64,000 nt of DNA from JALZMG01 sp963739975 (GCA_963739975.1 CAVUCK010000019.1:248001-312000); one strand, 5' to 3'. Shown: positions 53,661 through 63,044, counted from the stretch's first letter. Numbers and translations are program-made. Notes: generated by a model not told the origin, from the sequence alone.

Positions 53661-55077
53661 GCAGGGCGTCACGATAGGGCTCACGATCGGCGCCGACCGG
53701 ACGATCTCGGCTGGCGGCTTCGGCGAGGAGGATCGACCCGGCGATCAAGCACGTCAGGATCACGGTGTAGGAGTACCGGAACTCCGACGACACCCCGATC
53801 ACGAGCCACGCCGCGTAGAAGAGCAGGTTGCCGATCATCGCCGCCACGAGGACGGGATCGAACTGCCCGGCTCGTCCCCGGCGGCGGCGTCGGAGCAGGG
53901 CGCCGAGGAGGCCGGCACTGGCCAGCGCCCACACGATCGGCCGCGTGTGCGGCCACGTCGACGTGCGCGAGATGACGGCGTCGTAGGCGTCCATCACGAT
54001 GTTCCGGCTGGCCACCCAGTCCAGATGTTCGTGGACCTCGTCGTAGTAGAACTGGTTGGTTCCCGGTCGGAGGGCGAACGTGGTCACGTGGCTGAGGCGG
54101 TGCCGCGCGTAGTCGAACGGGTGGGCGAGGATCTGCTCCTGCCACCGCTGCTGCAAGGCGTCGGTCTCCCACACCCGCAACGCGTTGAGGCTGACGAACG
54201 AGCAGACCCCATCCCATCCCAGCGAATCCCACGTGCCCGAGTCGTAGCACGGCCCGTTGATCAGGTCGTCCATCCGGTCCGACGGGACGATGGATCGGCC
54301 CAGCGCGTTGGTCCCGCTGAAGTGCGAGATCCCCGCCAGGTCGAACAGCTCGAGCGCGTGTTGGAGGTGGGCCTCCTTGGCGTCGAGTGCATCGTCGACC
54401 ATCCGCGGCGACACGGCGAGCACCGCCAGTCCGACGAGGCCGAGGGCGACGAACGCGGCAGCTTGACGGCGCCAGTGGACGACGGCGCGCACCACGATGT
54501 AGCCGAGCAGCGCGGCGACGATCGGCAGCGTCGAGATCTTGACCAGGTAGGCCGGCCACAGGAACAGTGCGGCGCCGACGAGGAACCAGCCACGGTTCCG
54601 GGTGGTCGTGCGTTCGAGCAGGAGCAGCGCGATGGCGACGACCGTGAACCCCGCCGACAGGGTGTCCTTCATCAGCGCGCCGAGGTAGTTGAAGACGATC
54701 GGCAGGAACCCGATCGGGACGAAGTACCGGGCGACCGGCCGGGCCCACCGTCGCTGGGCGGCCAGCGCCACGCCGGCCAGGCCGCCCCACACCAGGGCGC
54801 ACTGCAGGGCGAGGACGGCGGCCGGGTGGTCCCACACGGCGAACGCCAGTCGGTAGATGAAGACGTTGAGGGTCGGATGCCAGTTCTCGACGGGGAGGTC
54901 ACCACGGGCCTGGAGGTACGTGTCGTCGGTGTCGCCCGTCGGGTGCCCTGGGAAGAAGGCCACGAAGGAGATGATCCCGGCGACGACGAACGGGGTCGCC
55001 ACGCCGGCCGCATCGCGCAGCCGCACGGGACCTCGGTTCGGCGCCGTCCGCCGCATTGCAACGCCGATGGATCGCAT
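53644..55077 (-). CDS. Multi-pass membrane protein, glycosyltransferase-like
   Basis: A 477-residue integral membrane protein with about ten helices. FFPGHPTGDTDDTYLQARGD after the first helix, and WHPTLNVFIYRLAFAVWDHP, resemble the first extracytoplasmic loop of GT-C type transferases (acidic DTDD). Central FVPIGFLPIVFNYLGALMKD; C-terminal YSYTVILTCLIAGSILLAEA. I do not recognise a specific family. ATG 55077 is 28 bp from the divergent SIS gene start. Confidence 0.75.
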   Translation of the reverse strand: MRSIGVAMRRTAPNRGPVRLRDAAGVATPFVVAGIISFVAFFPGHPTGDTDDTYLQARGDLPVENWHPTLNVFIYRLAFAVWDHPAAVLALQCALVWGGLAGVALAAQRRWARPVARYFVPIGFLPIVFNYLGALMKDTLSAGFTVVAIALLLLERTTTRNRGWFLVGAALFLWPAYLVKISTLPIVAALLGYIVVRAVVHWRRQAAAFVALGLVGLAVLAVSPRMVDDALDAKEAHLQHALELFDLAGISHFSGTNALGRSIVPSDRMDDLINGPCYDSGTWDSLGWDGVCSFVSLNALRVWETDALQQRWQEQILAHPFDYARHRLSHVTTFALRPGTNQFYYDEVHEHLDWVASRNIVMDAYDAVISRTSTWPHTRPIVWALASAGLLGALLRRRRRGRAGQFDPVLVAAMIGNLLFYAAWLVIGVSSEFRYSYTVILTCLIAGSILLAEAASRDRPVGADREPYRDALHAPPG

Positions 55078-55104
55078 GGTACTGCGTACCGTACGGTCGC
55101 TGCC
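55078..55104. promoter_or_regulatory. Very short divergent promoter region
   Basis: Only 27 bp separate two divergent ATGs. On the plus strand TACGGT ends 7 bp before ATG 55105, the spacing expected for a leaderless transcript. The segment GCGTACCGTACGG contains partly palindromic CGTACCGTACG. If transcripts are leaderless both -35 regions would lie in the opposite gene. Confidence 0.4.
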
Positions 55105-56109
55105 ATGGACGCGGCAGTGCTGGTGGCAGCAGCCGTCGACATCGCCGCGGCGTTCGATCGGGGCGGACGTCTGTTGGCCGTCGGCGACGGTCGGGCCAGC
55201 GCGGACGCCCGCCACGTCGCTGTGGAGTTCCTGCACCCGGTGATCGTCGGCCGTCGGGCCCTGCCGGCGGCCGTTGGCGCCGAGCGCGTCGGCCCCCACG
55301 ACGTCGTCGTGGCCATCGGCTACGGCACCGCGCCCGTCGCCGCGCCGTGCGACATCGCCATCGCCGACCATCCGGTCGCCGATGCCCGCCACGTGATCGA
55401 TCTCCCGCGTGGCGACCCGTACGCGGCGAAGGAGGCGGCCCTCGCCGCCTACCACGTGCTGTGGGAGCTGGTGCACCTCTTCCTCGGCGCCGGCACCGCG
55501 ACGGGCGCCGGCGCCAGCGGGCTCGACGCGTTGTACCCGATGCTCTCCGGCAGCGGGTCCGGCCCCAACACGCACGCCGCGGCGATCGCCTCGACCGAGG
55601 ACAAGCTGGCCGAGACCACGGTCCTGCGGGCCCGCTCCTTGGCCGACAACGACGACCGGCTCGATGTCGCCGCCCGGCTCGTCGCTGCCGCCGGGACGGT
55701 GTTCACGTTCGGCAACGGCGGCAGCGCCAGCGATGCCGCCGATCTGGCGATCGCGCTGGCGCCGAAGGGCTGGGCGCTGAGCGACGACGTGGCCACGGTG
55801 ACGGCCCTCGCCAACGACGTCAGCTTCGAGGTCGTGTTCGCCCGCCAGCTCGTGACGTTGGGCCGGCCGGCGGATGCCGTGGTCGCGCTGTCGACGAGCG
55901 GGACGTCGGCCAACATCCTCGCCGGGCTGCGCCAGGCCAAGCAGCTCGGGCTGGCCACGATCGGCTTCGCCGGCTACGACGGCGGGGACATGGCTGACGC
56001 CGAGCTCGACGTGTGCTGCGTCGTGCGGTCGACTTCGATCCACCGCATCCAGGAATCGACGGTCACCCTGTACGACGAGGTGCTCCGGCGCGCCGGCGTC
56101 GCCCGTTGA
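55105..56109 (+). CDS. Two-domain SIS (sugar isomerase) protein, GmhA-like
   Basis: A 334-residue protein. The second half (about 155-334) is a clear SIS domain of the phosphoheptose isomerase type: TVFTFGNGGSASDAADLAIA, VTALANDVSFEVVFARQLV, VALSTSGTSANILAGLRQAK, and IQESTVTLYDEVL. The first half looks like a degenerate second SIS copy (GRLLAVGDGRASADARHVAV, VVVAIGYGTAPV) lacking the usual Ser-rich loop. Likely a sugar-phosphate isomerase or binding protein for surface sugar synthesis, matching the divergent membrane transferase. Confidence 0.82.
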   Translation: MDAAVLVAAAVDIAAAFDRGGRLLAVGDGRASADARHVAVEFLHPVIVGRRALPAAVGAERVGPHDVVVAIGYGTAPVAAPCDIAIADHPVADARHVIDLPRGDPYAAKEAALAAYHVLWELVHLFLGAGTATGAGASGLDALYPMLSGSGSGPNTHAAAIASTEDKLAETTVLRARSLADNDDRLDVAARLVAAAGTVFTFGNGGSASDAADLAIALAPKGWALSDDVATVTALANDVSFEVVFARQLVTLGRPADAVVALSTSGTSANILAGLRQAKQLGLATIGFAGYDGGDMADAELDVCCVVRSTSIHRIQESTVTLYDEVLRRAGVAR

Positions 56110-56212
56110 GCGATGCCGACACCGGCCGGGCCAGATCGGCCATGATCGCGATCGGAGTTCTCGTGGCGGATGAGTTCCTCGTCATGGGGCCAGCAGACAG
56201 GAAGCAGACGGA

Positions 56213-57493
56213 ATGAAGACCTCCTCACGAAGGCTTGCACTGGTCGGGTCGGTCCCGGTGTTGCTGCTGTCGATCGCGGCGTGCAGCGACGACGGCGCTG
56301 ACACGGCCGGGGCGACCCCGACGACGGAGGTCGCGACGACCACCGCCGGCGTGCCGTCGTCGACGGAGGACGCCGCGAGCAGCGACGATGCGGCCGGCGC
56401 GGCGCCGTCGACCGAGGACCTCGAAGCGGACCTCCAGGAGGCGATGGAGGAGCTGGTGGCGATGCCGGGCGGCCCGCCGGGCGTCGTGGGCGTGGTCCAG
56501 CTCGGCGACGACAAGTCGACGTTCGCCGCCGGGGTCGCCGACGTCGACGGTGATGCCGCGCCGACGGCCGACGACCACATCCGCGCCGCCAGCGTGGCCA
56601 AGGCGTTCAGCGGGGCGACGGCCCTGTCGCTCGTCGACGAGGGGGTGCTGTCGCTGGACGACACGATCGGGGAGCGCCTCCCGGACCTGCCCGAGGCGTG
56701 GGCCGATGTGACCCTGCGCCAACTGCTCAACCACACCAGCGGGATGCCGGACTTCCTCAGGTCGCCGTCGTTCGCCGAGGCGGTCGAGGCATCGATCGAT
56801 GTCGCCCCGCCGCCCGAGGAGCTGCTGCTGTTCGCCGAAGACGAGCCGTTGAACTTCGAGCCCGGCACCGAGTACCGGTACTCGAACTCCGACAACATCG
56901 CCGTCGGCCTGATGATCCAGGCGGCGGCGGGCCGGCCGTACGTGGAGGTGCTGCAGGAGCAGGTGCTCGATCCGCTCGGCCTCGACGAGACGTCGCTGCC
57001 GGAGGGGGTCGAGCTCCCCGAGCCGTTCATGCACGGCTACGCCCTCACGGAGGACGAGCCGCTGGAGGACGTCAGCGATGGGCTGGCGGGGGGCTGGGCA
57101 TGGGCGTCGGGCGGTGTCGTGTCGACGCCGAACGACCTCAACGACTTCATCCACGCGTACGTCACCGGTGAGCTGTACAGCGACGAGACCCGGGCGCAAC
57201 AGCAGGACCTGTTCATCCCGGGCGGCGAGTCGGGGCCGCCGGGTCCGGCGCTGAACTCGGCCAGCCTGGCGCTGTTCCGCTACGACACGCCGTGCGGCAC
57301 GGTGTACGGCCACACGGGGAACACGGTTGGCTTCACGCAGTTCGCCGTGGCCACGCCCGACGGCCAGCGCTCGGCGACCGTGGCGATCAACCTGCAGCGC
57401 ACCGAGACCAGCGAGGGTCAGGCGCTCGAGGTGTTCGAAGCGCTCCACCGCGTGGAGCAAGCCGCCATCTGCCTCCTCCTCGAATCGCCCTGA
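56213..57493 (+). CDS. Serine beta-lactamase/DD-peptidase-like lipoprotein
   Basis: A 426-residue exported serine hydrolase of the class C beta-lactamase/DD-carboxypeptidase fold. Lipobox SIAAC near residue 24, acidic and Thr-rich linker to about 75, catalytic SVAK (S-x-x-K), YSNSD (Y-x-N), LLNHTSGMPDFL and a late GHTGNT (H-T-G). Role may be peptidoglycan trimming or ester hydrolysis; resistance is not implied. GAAGCAGACGG precedes ATG 56213. A repeat element E3 follows. Confidence 0.88.
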   Translation: MKTSSRRLALVGSVPVLLLSIAACSDDGADTAGATPTTEVATTTAGVPSSTEDAASSDDAAGAAPSTEDLEADLQEAMEELVAMPGGPPGVVGVVQLGDDKSTFAAGVADVDGDAAPTADDHIRAASVAKAFSGATALSLVDEGVLSLDDTIGERLPDLPEAWADVTLRQLLNHTSGMPDFLRSPSFAEAVEASIDVAPPPEELLLFAEDEPLNFEPGTEYRYSNSDNIAVGLMIQAAAGRPYVEVLQEQVLDPLGLDETSLPEGVELPEPFMHGYALTEDEPLEDVSDGLAGGWAWASGGVVSTPNDLNDFIHAYVTGELYSDETRAQQQDLFIPGGESGPPGPALNSASLALFRYDTPCGTVYGHTGNTVGFTQFAVATPDGQRSATVAINLQRTETSEGQALEVFEALHRVEQAAICLLLESP

Positions 57494-57559
57494 CCCCGAG
57501 CGCAGGGACTCCTCGGTGGAAGTCCGCCAGGGCTTCGCGCACCGCCGTGGCGTTCCGCT

Positions 57560-57637
57560 TGATCTGGGCGCGGAGGTTCTCGAGATCGGGAACGTCCGCG
57601 CCCAGATGACCGCTTGAGACGCTCCGCGCCCAGATTC
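57560..57637 (-). repeat. 78-bp dispersed element, copy E3
   Basis: Read on the minus strand it aligns without gaps to 1603-1680 and 33501-33578, with identical GAATCTGGGCGCGGA start and CGCGCCCAGATCA end to E1. It lies between the convergent serine hydrolase and acyl-CoA ligase genes. The minus-strand frame is open here too (RIWARSVSSGHLGADV). Confidence 0.85.
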
Positions 57638-57667
57638 GACTCACACGAACCCGAGGAGCGCCCGAGA

Positions 57668-59266
57668 TCAGAGCGGCCCCAGCGAGCCTGCCTGGAGCTG
57701 CTCGCGCAGCACGAACTTCTGGACCTTGCCGGAACCGGTGAGCGGGAAGCCGGCGGTGACGAACCACTGCGTCGGGATCTTGTGCCGGGCCAGGACCTCG
57801 GCGGCGTGCGACCGCAGCTCGTCGACGGTCGGGACGTCGTCGCCGGCGGGTCGGATGACAGCGGCCACGACCTCCCCCCACCGATCGTCGGGCCGGCCGA
57901 CGACGGCGACGTCGCTGACCCCGGGGTGACGGAGCAACACCCCCTCGATCTCCGCGGGGTAGACGTTCTCCCCGCCGCGGATGATCATGTCCTTGAGCCG
58001 CCCGGTGACCGACACGTAGCCGCGCTCGTCCATCGTGCACAGGTCGCCGGTGCGCAGCCAGCCGTCCGGCGACAGGGTCGCCGCCGTCGCCTCCGGGTCG
58101 TCGAAGTATTCGATCATCGTCGAGAAGCCGCGAGCGCAGAACTCGCCCTGCTCGCCGATCGGGGCGACCTCGCCGGTCGCCGGGTCGATGATCCGGCATT
58201 CGACGTGGGGCAGTGCCGTGCCCACTGTCGCCGCCTTGTCCTCGGCTGAATCGGCGGGCAGCACCATCGTCGCCACGGGGGACAGCTCGGTCTGTCCGAA
58301 CAGGTTGATGAACTGGGCGCCGAAGCCGGCCTCCATGCGGCGGATCAGCTCGGTCAGCACCGGCGCGCCGCCGCCGATCAGGGTCCGCACGCCGGACGTC
58401 TTGGCGCTGAGCTCGGGGTGGGCGAGCAGCGCCGTGAAGACGGTCGGCACGGCACCGACAGCGTCGACGCCCTCCTCGGCGCAGAGTCGCAACGTGACGT
58501 CTGGGTCGAACGCCGAGACCAGCACCAGCGTCCCCCTGGCGCTCAACGGGCCGAGCACACCGATGCAGCACGCCGCCGTGTGGAACAGCGGCAGTGGGGT
58601 CAGATAGGTCGAGCCTGGCCCGATGCCGGCGCGTTCGAACGTCATCCGGGCGACGTTGGTGATGCTGCGATGGCGCAGCAGCGCGCCCTTCGGCGCTCCC
58701 GTGGTGCCGGACGTGTACTGCAGCTGGGCTGGGCTATCGGCGTCGACCTCGGGCAACGGCGTGTCCGCGCCACCGGCGGCGGTCAGCTCGCCGAGGGCGG
58801 TGATGCGCAACGTCGCCCGCAGCTCGGGCAGCCGAGGGCCGACCTCGTCGACGACGGCGCGCAGCGATGCGCCGCGGAACTCGTCGTCGTGGATGATCAC
58901 GCTGCAGCGGCTTTGCCGGAAGGCGTACTCCGCCTCGGTCGCCGTCAGCGCCGGGTTGACGGTCACGAGCGTCACGCCGGCGAGCGCCGCCCCGAGCTCG
59001 ACGAACACCCACTCCGGCGAGTTGGCGGCCCAGATCGCCACCCGCTCTCCGGGCTGCATCGTCGCCGCCAACCCCCGGGCGACGCCGGTCGCCTCCCCCA
59101 GCAGCTGCCGGTACGTCCAACGTCGCCGGTCCGACTCGGCGACACCCTCGACCAGGGCCACCGTGTCGGGCACCTCCGACGCGGCGTCGACGAGCAGCTG
59201 CCCGACCGTGGTGTCGAGCACCTCGCCGGACCGGTCAGCGGGGCGATACGACTCGTGCAACGTCAC
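57668..59266 (-). CDS. AMP-dependent acyl/aryl-CoA ligase
   Basis: A 532-residue adenylate-forming enzyme that activates a carboxylic acid to its CoA thioester. Motifs: P-loop-like YTSGTTGAPKGALL, central LFGQTELSP, A-domain core GWLRTGDLCTMDERGYVSVT, hinge GRLKDMIIRGGENVYPAEIE and C-terminal lysine in PLTGSGKVQKFVLRE. Last gene of the TetR-led catabolic cluster, 10 bp after the small oxygenase subunit. The acid may be an aromatic or cyclic compound. Confidence 0.92.
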   Translation of the reverse strand: MTLHESYRPADRSGEVLDTTVGQLLVDAASEVPDTVALVEGVAESDRRRWTYRQLLGEATGVARGLAATMQPGERVAIWAANSPEWVFVELGAALAGVTLVTVNPALTATEAEYAFRQSRCSVIIHDDEFRGASLRAVVDEVGPRLPELRATLRITALGELTAAGGADTPLPEVDADSPAQLQYTSGTTGAPKGALLRHRSITNVARMTFERAGIGPGSTYLTPLPLFHTAACCIGVLGPLSARGTLVLVSAFDPDVTLRLCAEEGVDAVGAVPTVFTALLAHPELSAKTSGVRTLIGGGAPVLTELIRRMEAGFGAQFINLFGQTELSPVATMVLPADSAEDKAATVGTALPHVECRIIDPATGEVAPIGEQGEFCARGFSTMIEYFDDPEATAATLSPDGWLRTGDLCTMDERGYVSVTGRLKDMIIRGGENVYPAEIEGVLLRHPGVSDVAVVGRPDDRWGEVVAAVIRPAGDDVPTVDELRSHAAEVLARHKIPTQWFVTAGFPLTGSGKVQKFVLREQLQAGSLGPL

Positions 59267-59276
59267 GGGAGTGCTC

Positions 59277-59762
59277 CTAGATCAGAACGGCGAGGGTGAA
59301 CAGCGGCTGGTCGTTGTCGACCAGGCGCACCGTCTTGCGGGCCATGCGCAGCCCGTCTTCGGTCCGCCGCAGGGCGTGCTCGACCCGGCCCACCCACGGC
59401 GTCAAGCCGCGGGTGCGCGACTCGTAGAGGACGAACGCAGCCGACGTCATGACATCGTGGCCGTCGTCGGCCACCACCTCGACGTTGGACACCACCCGAC
59501 ACAGCCGCGACGGTGGCGACTGAGCGTGGCGCCGGCCCGATTCGAGCTGGCGGATCCTGGTGGCGATGCGCGCCCGGTTGTCGAAGACGATCGACATCTG
59601 CGTCGTCGGATCGCCGTCGTCGCCGTTGGCCGGCACCCAGTACACGCCGTCATCGGTCCACAGCGCCTCCCACTCGGCGTAGCGGTGCTCGTCGCACAGG
59701 CGCGCCTCCCGAAAGATGAACTGCTCGATGGCGCGTTGGAGGTCGATGTCGGCGGCGTTCAG
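59277..59762 (-). CDS. Ring-hydroxylating dioxygenase small (beta) subunit
   Basis: About 161 residues of the SnoaL/NTF2-like fold used by beta subunits: QFIFREARLCDEHRYAEWEA, LWTDDGVYWVPAN, MSIVFDNRARIATRIRQLES, and RKTVRLVDNDQPLFTLAVLI at the end. No ATG, GTG or TTG is near the expected N-terminus; the frame can start at CTG 59762 in a CTGA overlap with the alpha-subunit stop. The non-canonical start is inference. Structural partner of the alpha subunit. Confidence 0.88.
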   Translation of the reverse strand: MNAADIDLQRAIEQFIFREARLCDEHRYAEWEALWTDDGVYWVPANGDDGDPTTQMSIVFDNRARIATRIRQLESGRRHAQSPPSRLCRVVSNVEVVADDGHDVMTSAAFVLYESRTRGLTPWVGRVEHALRRTEDGLRMARKTVRLVDNDQPLFTLAVLI

Positions 59763-61021
59763 GGTGTCTCCATCAGCGCTCGGTAGTGACGCCAGATCGC
59801 CCGCTGCGGCAGCTCGTCGGTCACGTCGGCGATCGTCATCCCGTCGTCGTCCAGCCGCTCGCGATGGCGGCCCCGCTCGATCACCAGCCACTCCGGTGCG
59901 CGCGCCTGCACGCCGCGCTGGTTGCGCTCGTACATGTCGGAGTCGTCGGCGAGCAGGAAGCCGGCGGGGCCCACGGAGCCGATGGTCTGCTGGAGCATCC
60001 GCCGGTTCATGTCGGCGCACCCGGGGAACTGCAAGGCCGTCACGTGCTGCACCGTCTCGTCGACGGCGAGCGGCTGGATCACGAACAGCTGGATCTCGGC
60101 GATGAACAGGTTGGGGAAGATCATCACGTGCGGCGAGCCGTCGACGAGGATCTGCTCGGCGTCGGCACCGTGGGCGGCGTGCATGGCCGCGACGTAGTCA
60201 GGCACCTTCTCGGGCCGGGTGCCGAACCAGCCGAGCGGCTGGCCGATGCGGCGGAACTCCGGCCGCAGGTCATCCTCCGTGTGGCCGTTGCCCAGGTCAC
60301 GGCTGACGGCCGTCGAGCGCTCGCCGTAGAGGTCCCCGATGCCGCTCTCGGCGACGCCGAAGATCGACGAGTGGACGAACTGTGGGTGGTAGCCGTCGGT
60401 CTCGTTCTCGACGAGCAGCTTCCAGTTCGCCCTGACCCTGTGGCGCAGCCAACCGCACGTCAGCGCCACCTCGCCGCTGGGGGAGAGGCGCACGAGCCGG
60501 TCGAAGGCGTCGGCGGCAGGGCCGAGGTGCTCGAGCAGCGACGGTCCGTCGGGGGCGAACGACCCGAACACGAACCCGTGGACCTCCTCGACCCGCGGGA
60601 CGCAGGCGAGGCCGAGGTCGGACTTGTGCTCCCGGGCCCGCACGCCGCCGCCATAGCCGCTGCTGAACGGGTAGCCGAGCAGCTGGCCCGTCGAGGAGAA
60701 CGTCCAGCCGTGGTACGGGCAGCGGAACGACGAGGCGTTGCCGTGGTCGAGGTCGCAGACGAGGTTGGCTCGATGGGAGCACCGGTTGAGGAGCAGGCGC
60801 ACGACGCCGTCGCGCCCCCGGCACATGATCACCGGTTGCGGGCCGATCGACTTGAGCACGAAGTCGTTCGGCTCGGGGATCTCGCTGGTGTGCCCCACGA
60901 AGACCCACGTCCGATACCAGATCTGCTCCAGCTCGGCGGCGAACACGTCCGGGTCGGTGTACAGCGATCCGTGGACGCGGTCCTCGGCGATCAGCGCCGA
61001 CCAGTCGATCCCCACCGTCAT
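59759..61021 (-). CDS. Rieske ring-hydroxylating dioxygenase large (alpha) subunit
   Basis: A 420-residue oxygenase component. Rieske [2Fe-2S] ligands in NRCSHRANLVC and FRCPYHGWTF (C-x-H ... C-x-x-H), catalytic iron site with bridging Asp in ENETDGYHPQFVHSS (D-x-x-H-x4-H) and a C-terminal acidic segment (LADDSDMYERNQRG). Electron transfer partners (ferredoxin, reductase) are not in the window. Start ATG 61021 overlaps the enoyl-CoA hydratase stop. Substrate unknown; an aromatic or steroid-like ring is plausible. Confidence 0.93.
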   Translation of the reverse strand: MTVGIDWSALIAEDRVHGSLYTDPDVFAAELEQIWYRTWVFVGHTSEIPEPNDFVLKSIGPQPVIMCRGRDGVVRLLLNRCSHRANLVCDLDHGNASSFRCPYHGWTFSSTGQLLGYPFSSGYGGGVRAREHKSDLGLACVPRVEEVHGFVFGSFAPDGPSLLEHLGPAADAFDRLVRLSPSGEVALTCGWLRHRVRANWKLLVENETDGYHPQFVHSSIFGVAESGIGDLYGERSTAVSRDLGNGHTEDDLRPEFRRIGQPLGWFGTRPEKVPDYVAAMHAAHGADAEQILVDGSPHVMIFPNLFIAEIQLFVIQPLAVDETVQHVTALQFPGCADMNRRMLQQTIGSVGPAGFLLADDSDMYERNQRGVQARAPEWLVIERGRHRERLDDDGMTIADVTDELPQRAIWRHYRALMETP

Positions 61022-61845
61022 CGACCCTCGAACTCGGGCGCCCGCTTGGCGATCACCGCAGCCAGGCCCTCCAACGCGTCGTACGTGCCCGACAGCTCGG
61101 ACACGGTCCGTGACTCCTCGGGCAGCCGTTCGTCGACGGTGGCGCCGACGCCGTCCCAGAGCATCCGCTTGGTCGCCGCTAGTGCGAGGGTGGCGCCGCC
61201 GGCGAGCTGGCGGGCGAGCGCCCGGGCTTCGTCGAGCAGCCGGTCGTCCGGGACGATGCGCGTGACGAGTCCGAGCTCGAGCGCATCGGCCGCCGTCAGC
61301 GTCGGGTTGAGCAGGGCGATCTCCAGCGCCTTGCGCAGGCCGACGAGCTTGGGCAGCGTCACGGTCCCACCGGCGTCGGGCGCCATGCCAACCCTGGTGG
61401 CGCCGAGCAGGAACTGCGCCGACTCGGCAGCGACGACGATGTCGGACGCGCAGACGAGCCCGAACCCTCCACCGCCGGCAGCGAAGCCGTGGACCGCGGT
61501 GACGACCGGCGCCCGCAGGTGCAGCAACGCTGACGCGACGTTGCCGAGCCACGTCGTCGCCTCCCGGAGGTAGTCCGGCAGCCCGGCGCCCTGGGCGGCG
61601 AACGTCGAGACGTCGCCCCCGGCGCAGAAGTGCTTGCCGGCGCCGCTCAACAGCACGGCGCGCACCCGGCGATCGGCATGCACGCGCAGCAGTGCGGCGT
61701 GGAGGTCGCGCAGGAACGGCACGTCCATCCCGTTCGCCGAGTCCGGTCGATCGAGCAGCACGTGGGCGACGGCACCGTCGAGCGTCACCGTCACGTGACC
61801 GTCGGCGACGAGCACCTCGGCGTTCTTCTGAGGATCAGGGCCCAT
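61018..61845 (-). CDS. Enoyl-CoA hydratase/isomerase family protein
   Basis: A 275-residue crotonase-fold enzyme. VTVTLDGAVAHVLLDRPDSA, oxyanion-hole AVLLSGAGKHFCAGGDVSTF, AAGGGFGLVCASDIVVAAES (second hole), and LGATRVGMAPDAGGTVTLPK near the active site, where a Glu is replaced by Asp in this stretch, so hydratase chemistry is not assured. The start ATG 61845 lies in a GGGCCC-palindromic stretch. Coupled to the Rieske alpha subunit. Confidence 0.88.
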   Translation of the reverse strand: MGPDPQKNAEVLVADGHVTVTLDGAVAHVLLDRPDSANGMDVPFLRDLHAALLRVHADRRVRAVLLSGAGKHFCAGGDVSTFAAQGAGLPDYLREATTWLGNVASALLHLRAPVVTAVHGFAAGGGGFGLVCASDIVVAAESAQFLLGATRVGMAPDAGGTVTLPKLVGLRKALEIALLNPTLTAADALELGLVTRIVPDDRLLDEARALARQLAGGATLALAATKRMLWDGVGATVDERLPEESRTVSELSGTYDALEGLAAVIAKRAPEFEGR

Positions 61846-61878
61846 ATCTGGGCCCTGAAAACGCTTGAGAACTCGATT

Positions 61879-63012
61879 TCACGCCACGTGGGCGGGGGCG
61901 GGGGCCGACGCTGGGTCTGGGGCGTGGCGGACGCCGAGGTCGCCGCCGGCGTCGTGGGCCTGGAGCACGGGGAGCACCTCGCGGGCGTACAGGTCGTAGT
62001 TGGCCCGGGCCTCGTCGGGCGGCATGGCGCCGTACGACAGCAACGCCAGCACCGCGCCGGCGTCGGTCCGCTCGACGTAATCGAGCAGCTTGGCGGTGAC
62101 CTGGTCCGGCGTGCCCCACACCTGCAGGTCGGCGAGGAACCCGTTGAACCGCTCCAGCCCGTACTTCTCGATGTTCTTGGCCAGCGCGGCGTAGTACTCG
62201 TAGCCCTCGATGTCGGCGAAGCGGACGTCGGAGAACTCGTAGTGCTCGACGATGGAGCGGGCATAGCGCTGGAGGTAGACGTCGCGCATCCGCTGCGCCG
62301 CCGACGCGTCCTCGTTGACGGCGACGAAGACGCACAGGATCGGCTTGCTCGACTCGACGCCGTTGACCTCGACGAAGCGCCGGCGGTACGTCGCCAGCTC
62401 CTCCTCGACCGTCTCCCACGGCTTCTGGGCGATGACCATCAGCCCGACGCCGAGCTCGGCCATCAGGTCCATCGACTGCGGGGAGATCGCCGACGCGAAC
62501 GTTCGCCCGGCGAACGACGCCAGCGGGCGGGGGCGGATCTCGGTCCGCGGCTGCTGGTACAGCTCGCCGTCGAACTCGATGTAGCCCTGCTCCAACGCCC
62601 GGACGATGGCCGTCGTGTACTCGGTGAAGCGCCGCCGCGACTCGCCCATCTCGAGCCGGAAGCCGTCGAACTCGATCCGCCCGAGGCCACGACCGATTCC
62701 GAGCACGGCTCGGCCGTTCGACAGGTGGTCGAGGAGCGAGAAGTTCTCGACGACACGCACCGGGTCGTGCCACGGCAGGACCGTGACCATCGTGCCGAGG
62801 CGCGTTGTCGACGTGCGGCCGGCCAGCCACGACAAGAACTGCGTGACGTTCGGCGTCAGCTGGTAGTCGTCGAAGTGGTGCTCGGGCGTCCACACCGAGT
62901 CGAAGCCGCTGGCCTCTGCCCGGTCGGCCAGCGCCAGTTCGTGGCGGTACATCTCGGCGTCGGTCATCCGACCGTCGAGGTTCTGGAAGGCGAGACCGAG
63001 TCCGGCGTGCAT
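61879..63012 (-). CDS. LLM-class flavin-dependent oxidoreductase
   Basis: A 377-residue luciferase-like monooxygenase (TIM-barrel). ALADRAEASGFDSVWTPEHH, NVTQFLSWLAGRTSTTRLGT, VENFSLLDHLSNGRAVLGIG, FTEYTTAIVRALEQGYIEFD. It uses reduced flavin (FMN or F420) to oxidise a substrate; cofactor not determined. First gene of the catabolic operon, beginning 32 bp after the TetR gene on the same strand. Confidence 0.9.
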   Translation of the reverse strand: MHAGLGLAFQNLDGRMTDAEMYRHELALADRAEASGFDSVWTPEHHFDDYQLTPNVTQFLSWLAGRTSTTRLGTMVTVLPWHDPVRVVENFSLLDHLSNGRAVLGIGRGLGRIEFDGFRLEMGESRRRFTEYTTAIVRALEQGYIEFDGELYQQPRTEIRPRPLASFAGRTFASAISPQSMDLMAELGVGLMVIAQKPWETVEEELATYRRRFVEVNGVESSKPILCVFVAVNEDASAAQRMRDVYLQRYARSIVEHYEFSDVRFADIEGYEYYAALAKNIEKYGLERFNGFLADLQVWGTPDQVTAKLLDYVERTDAGAVLALLSYGAMPPDEARANYDLYAREVLPVLQAHDAGGDLGVRHAPDPASAPAPAHVA

Positions 63013-63044
63013 CGATCCGACGCTAATCTAACGCCGATTCGAAT

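Noticed and set aside
53659..55104. Plus-strand ORF extension in front of the SIS gene
   Set aside because: It runs antisense through the membrane protein gene; the SIS domains begin only after ATG 55105.
61835..61885. Possible fourth copy of the 78-bp element (CATATCTGGGCCC and GAGAACTCGATTTC)
   Set aside because: Only short words match and box order and spacing differ; more likely an unrelated GGGCCC palindrome.
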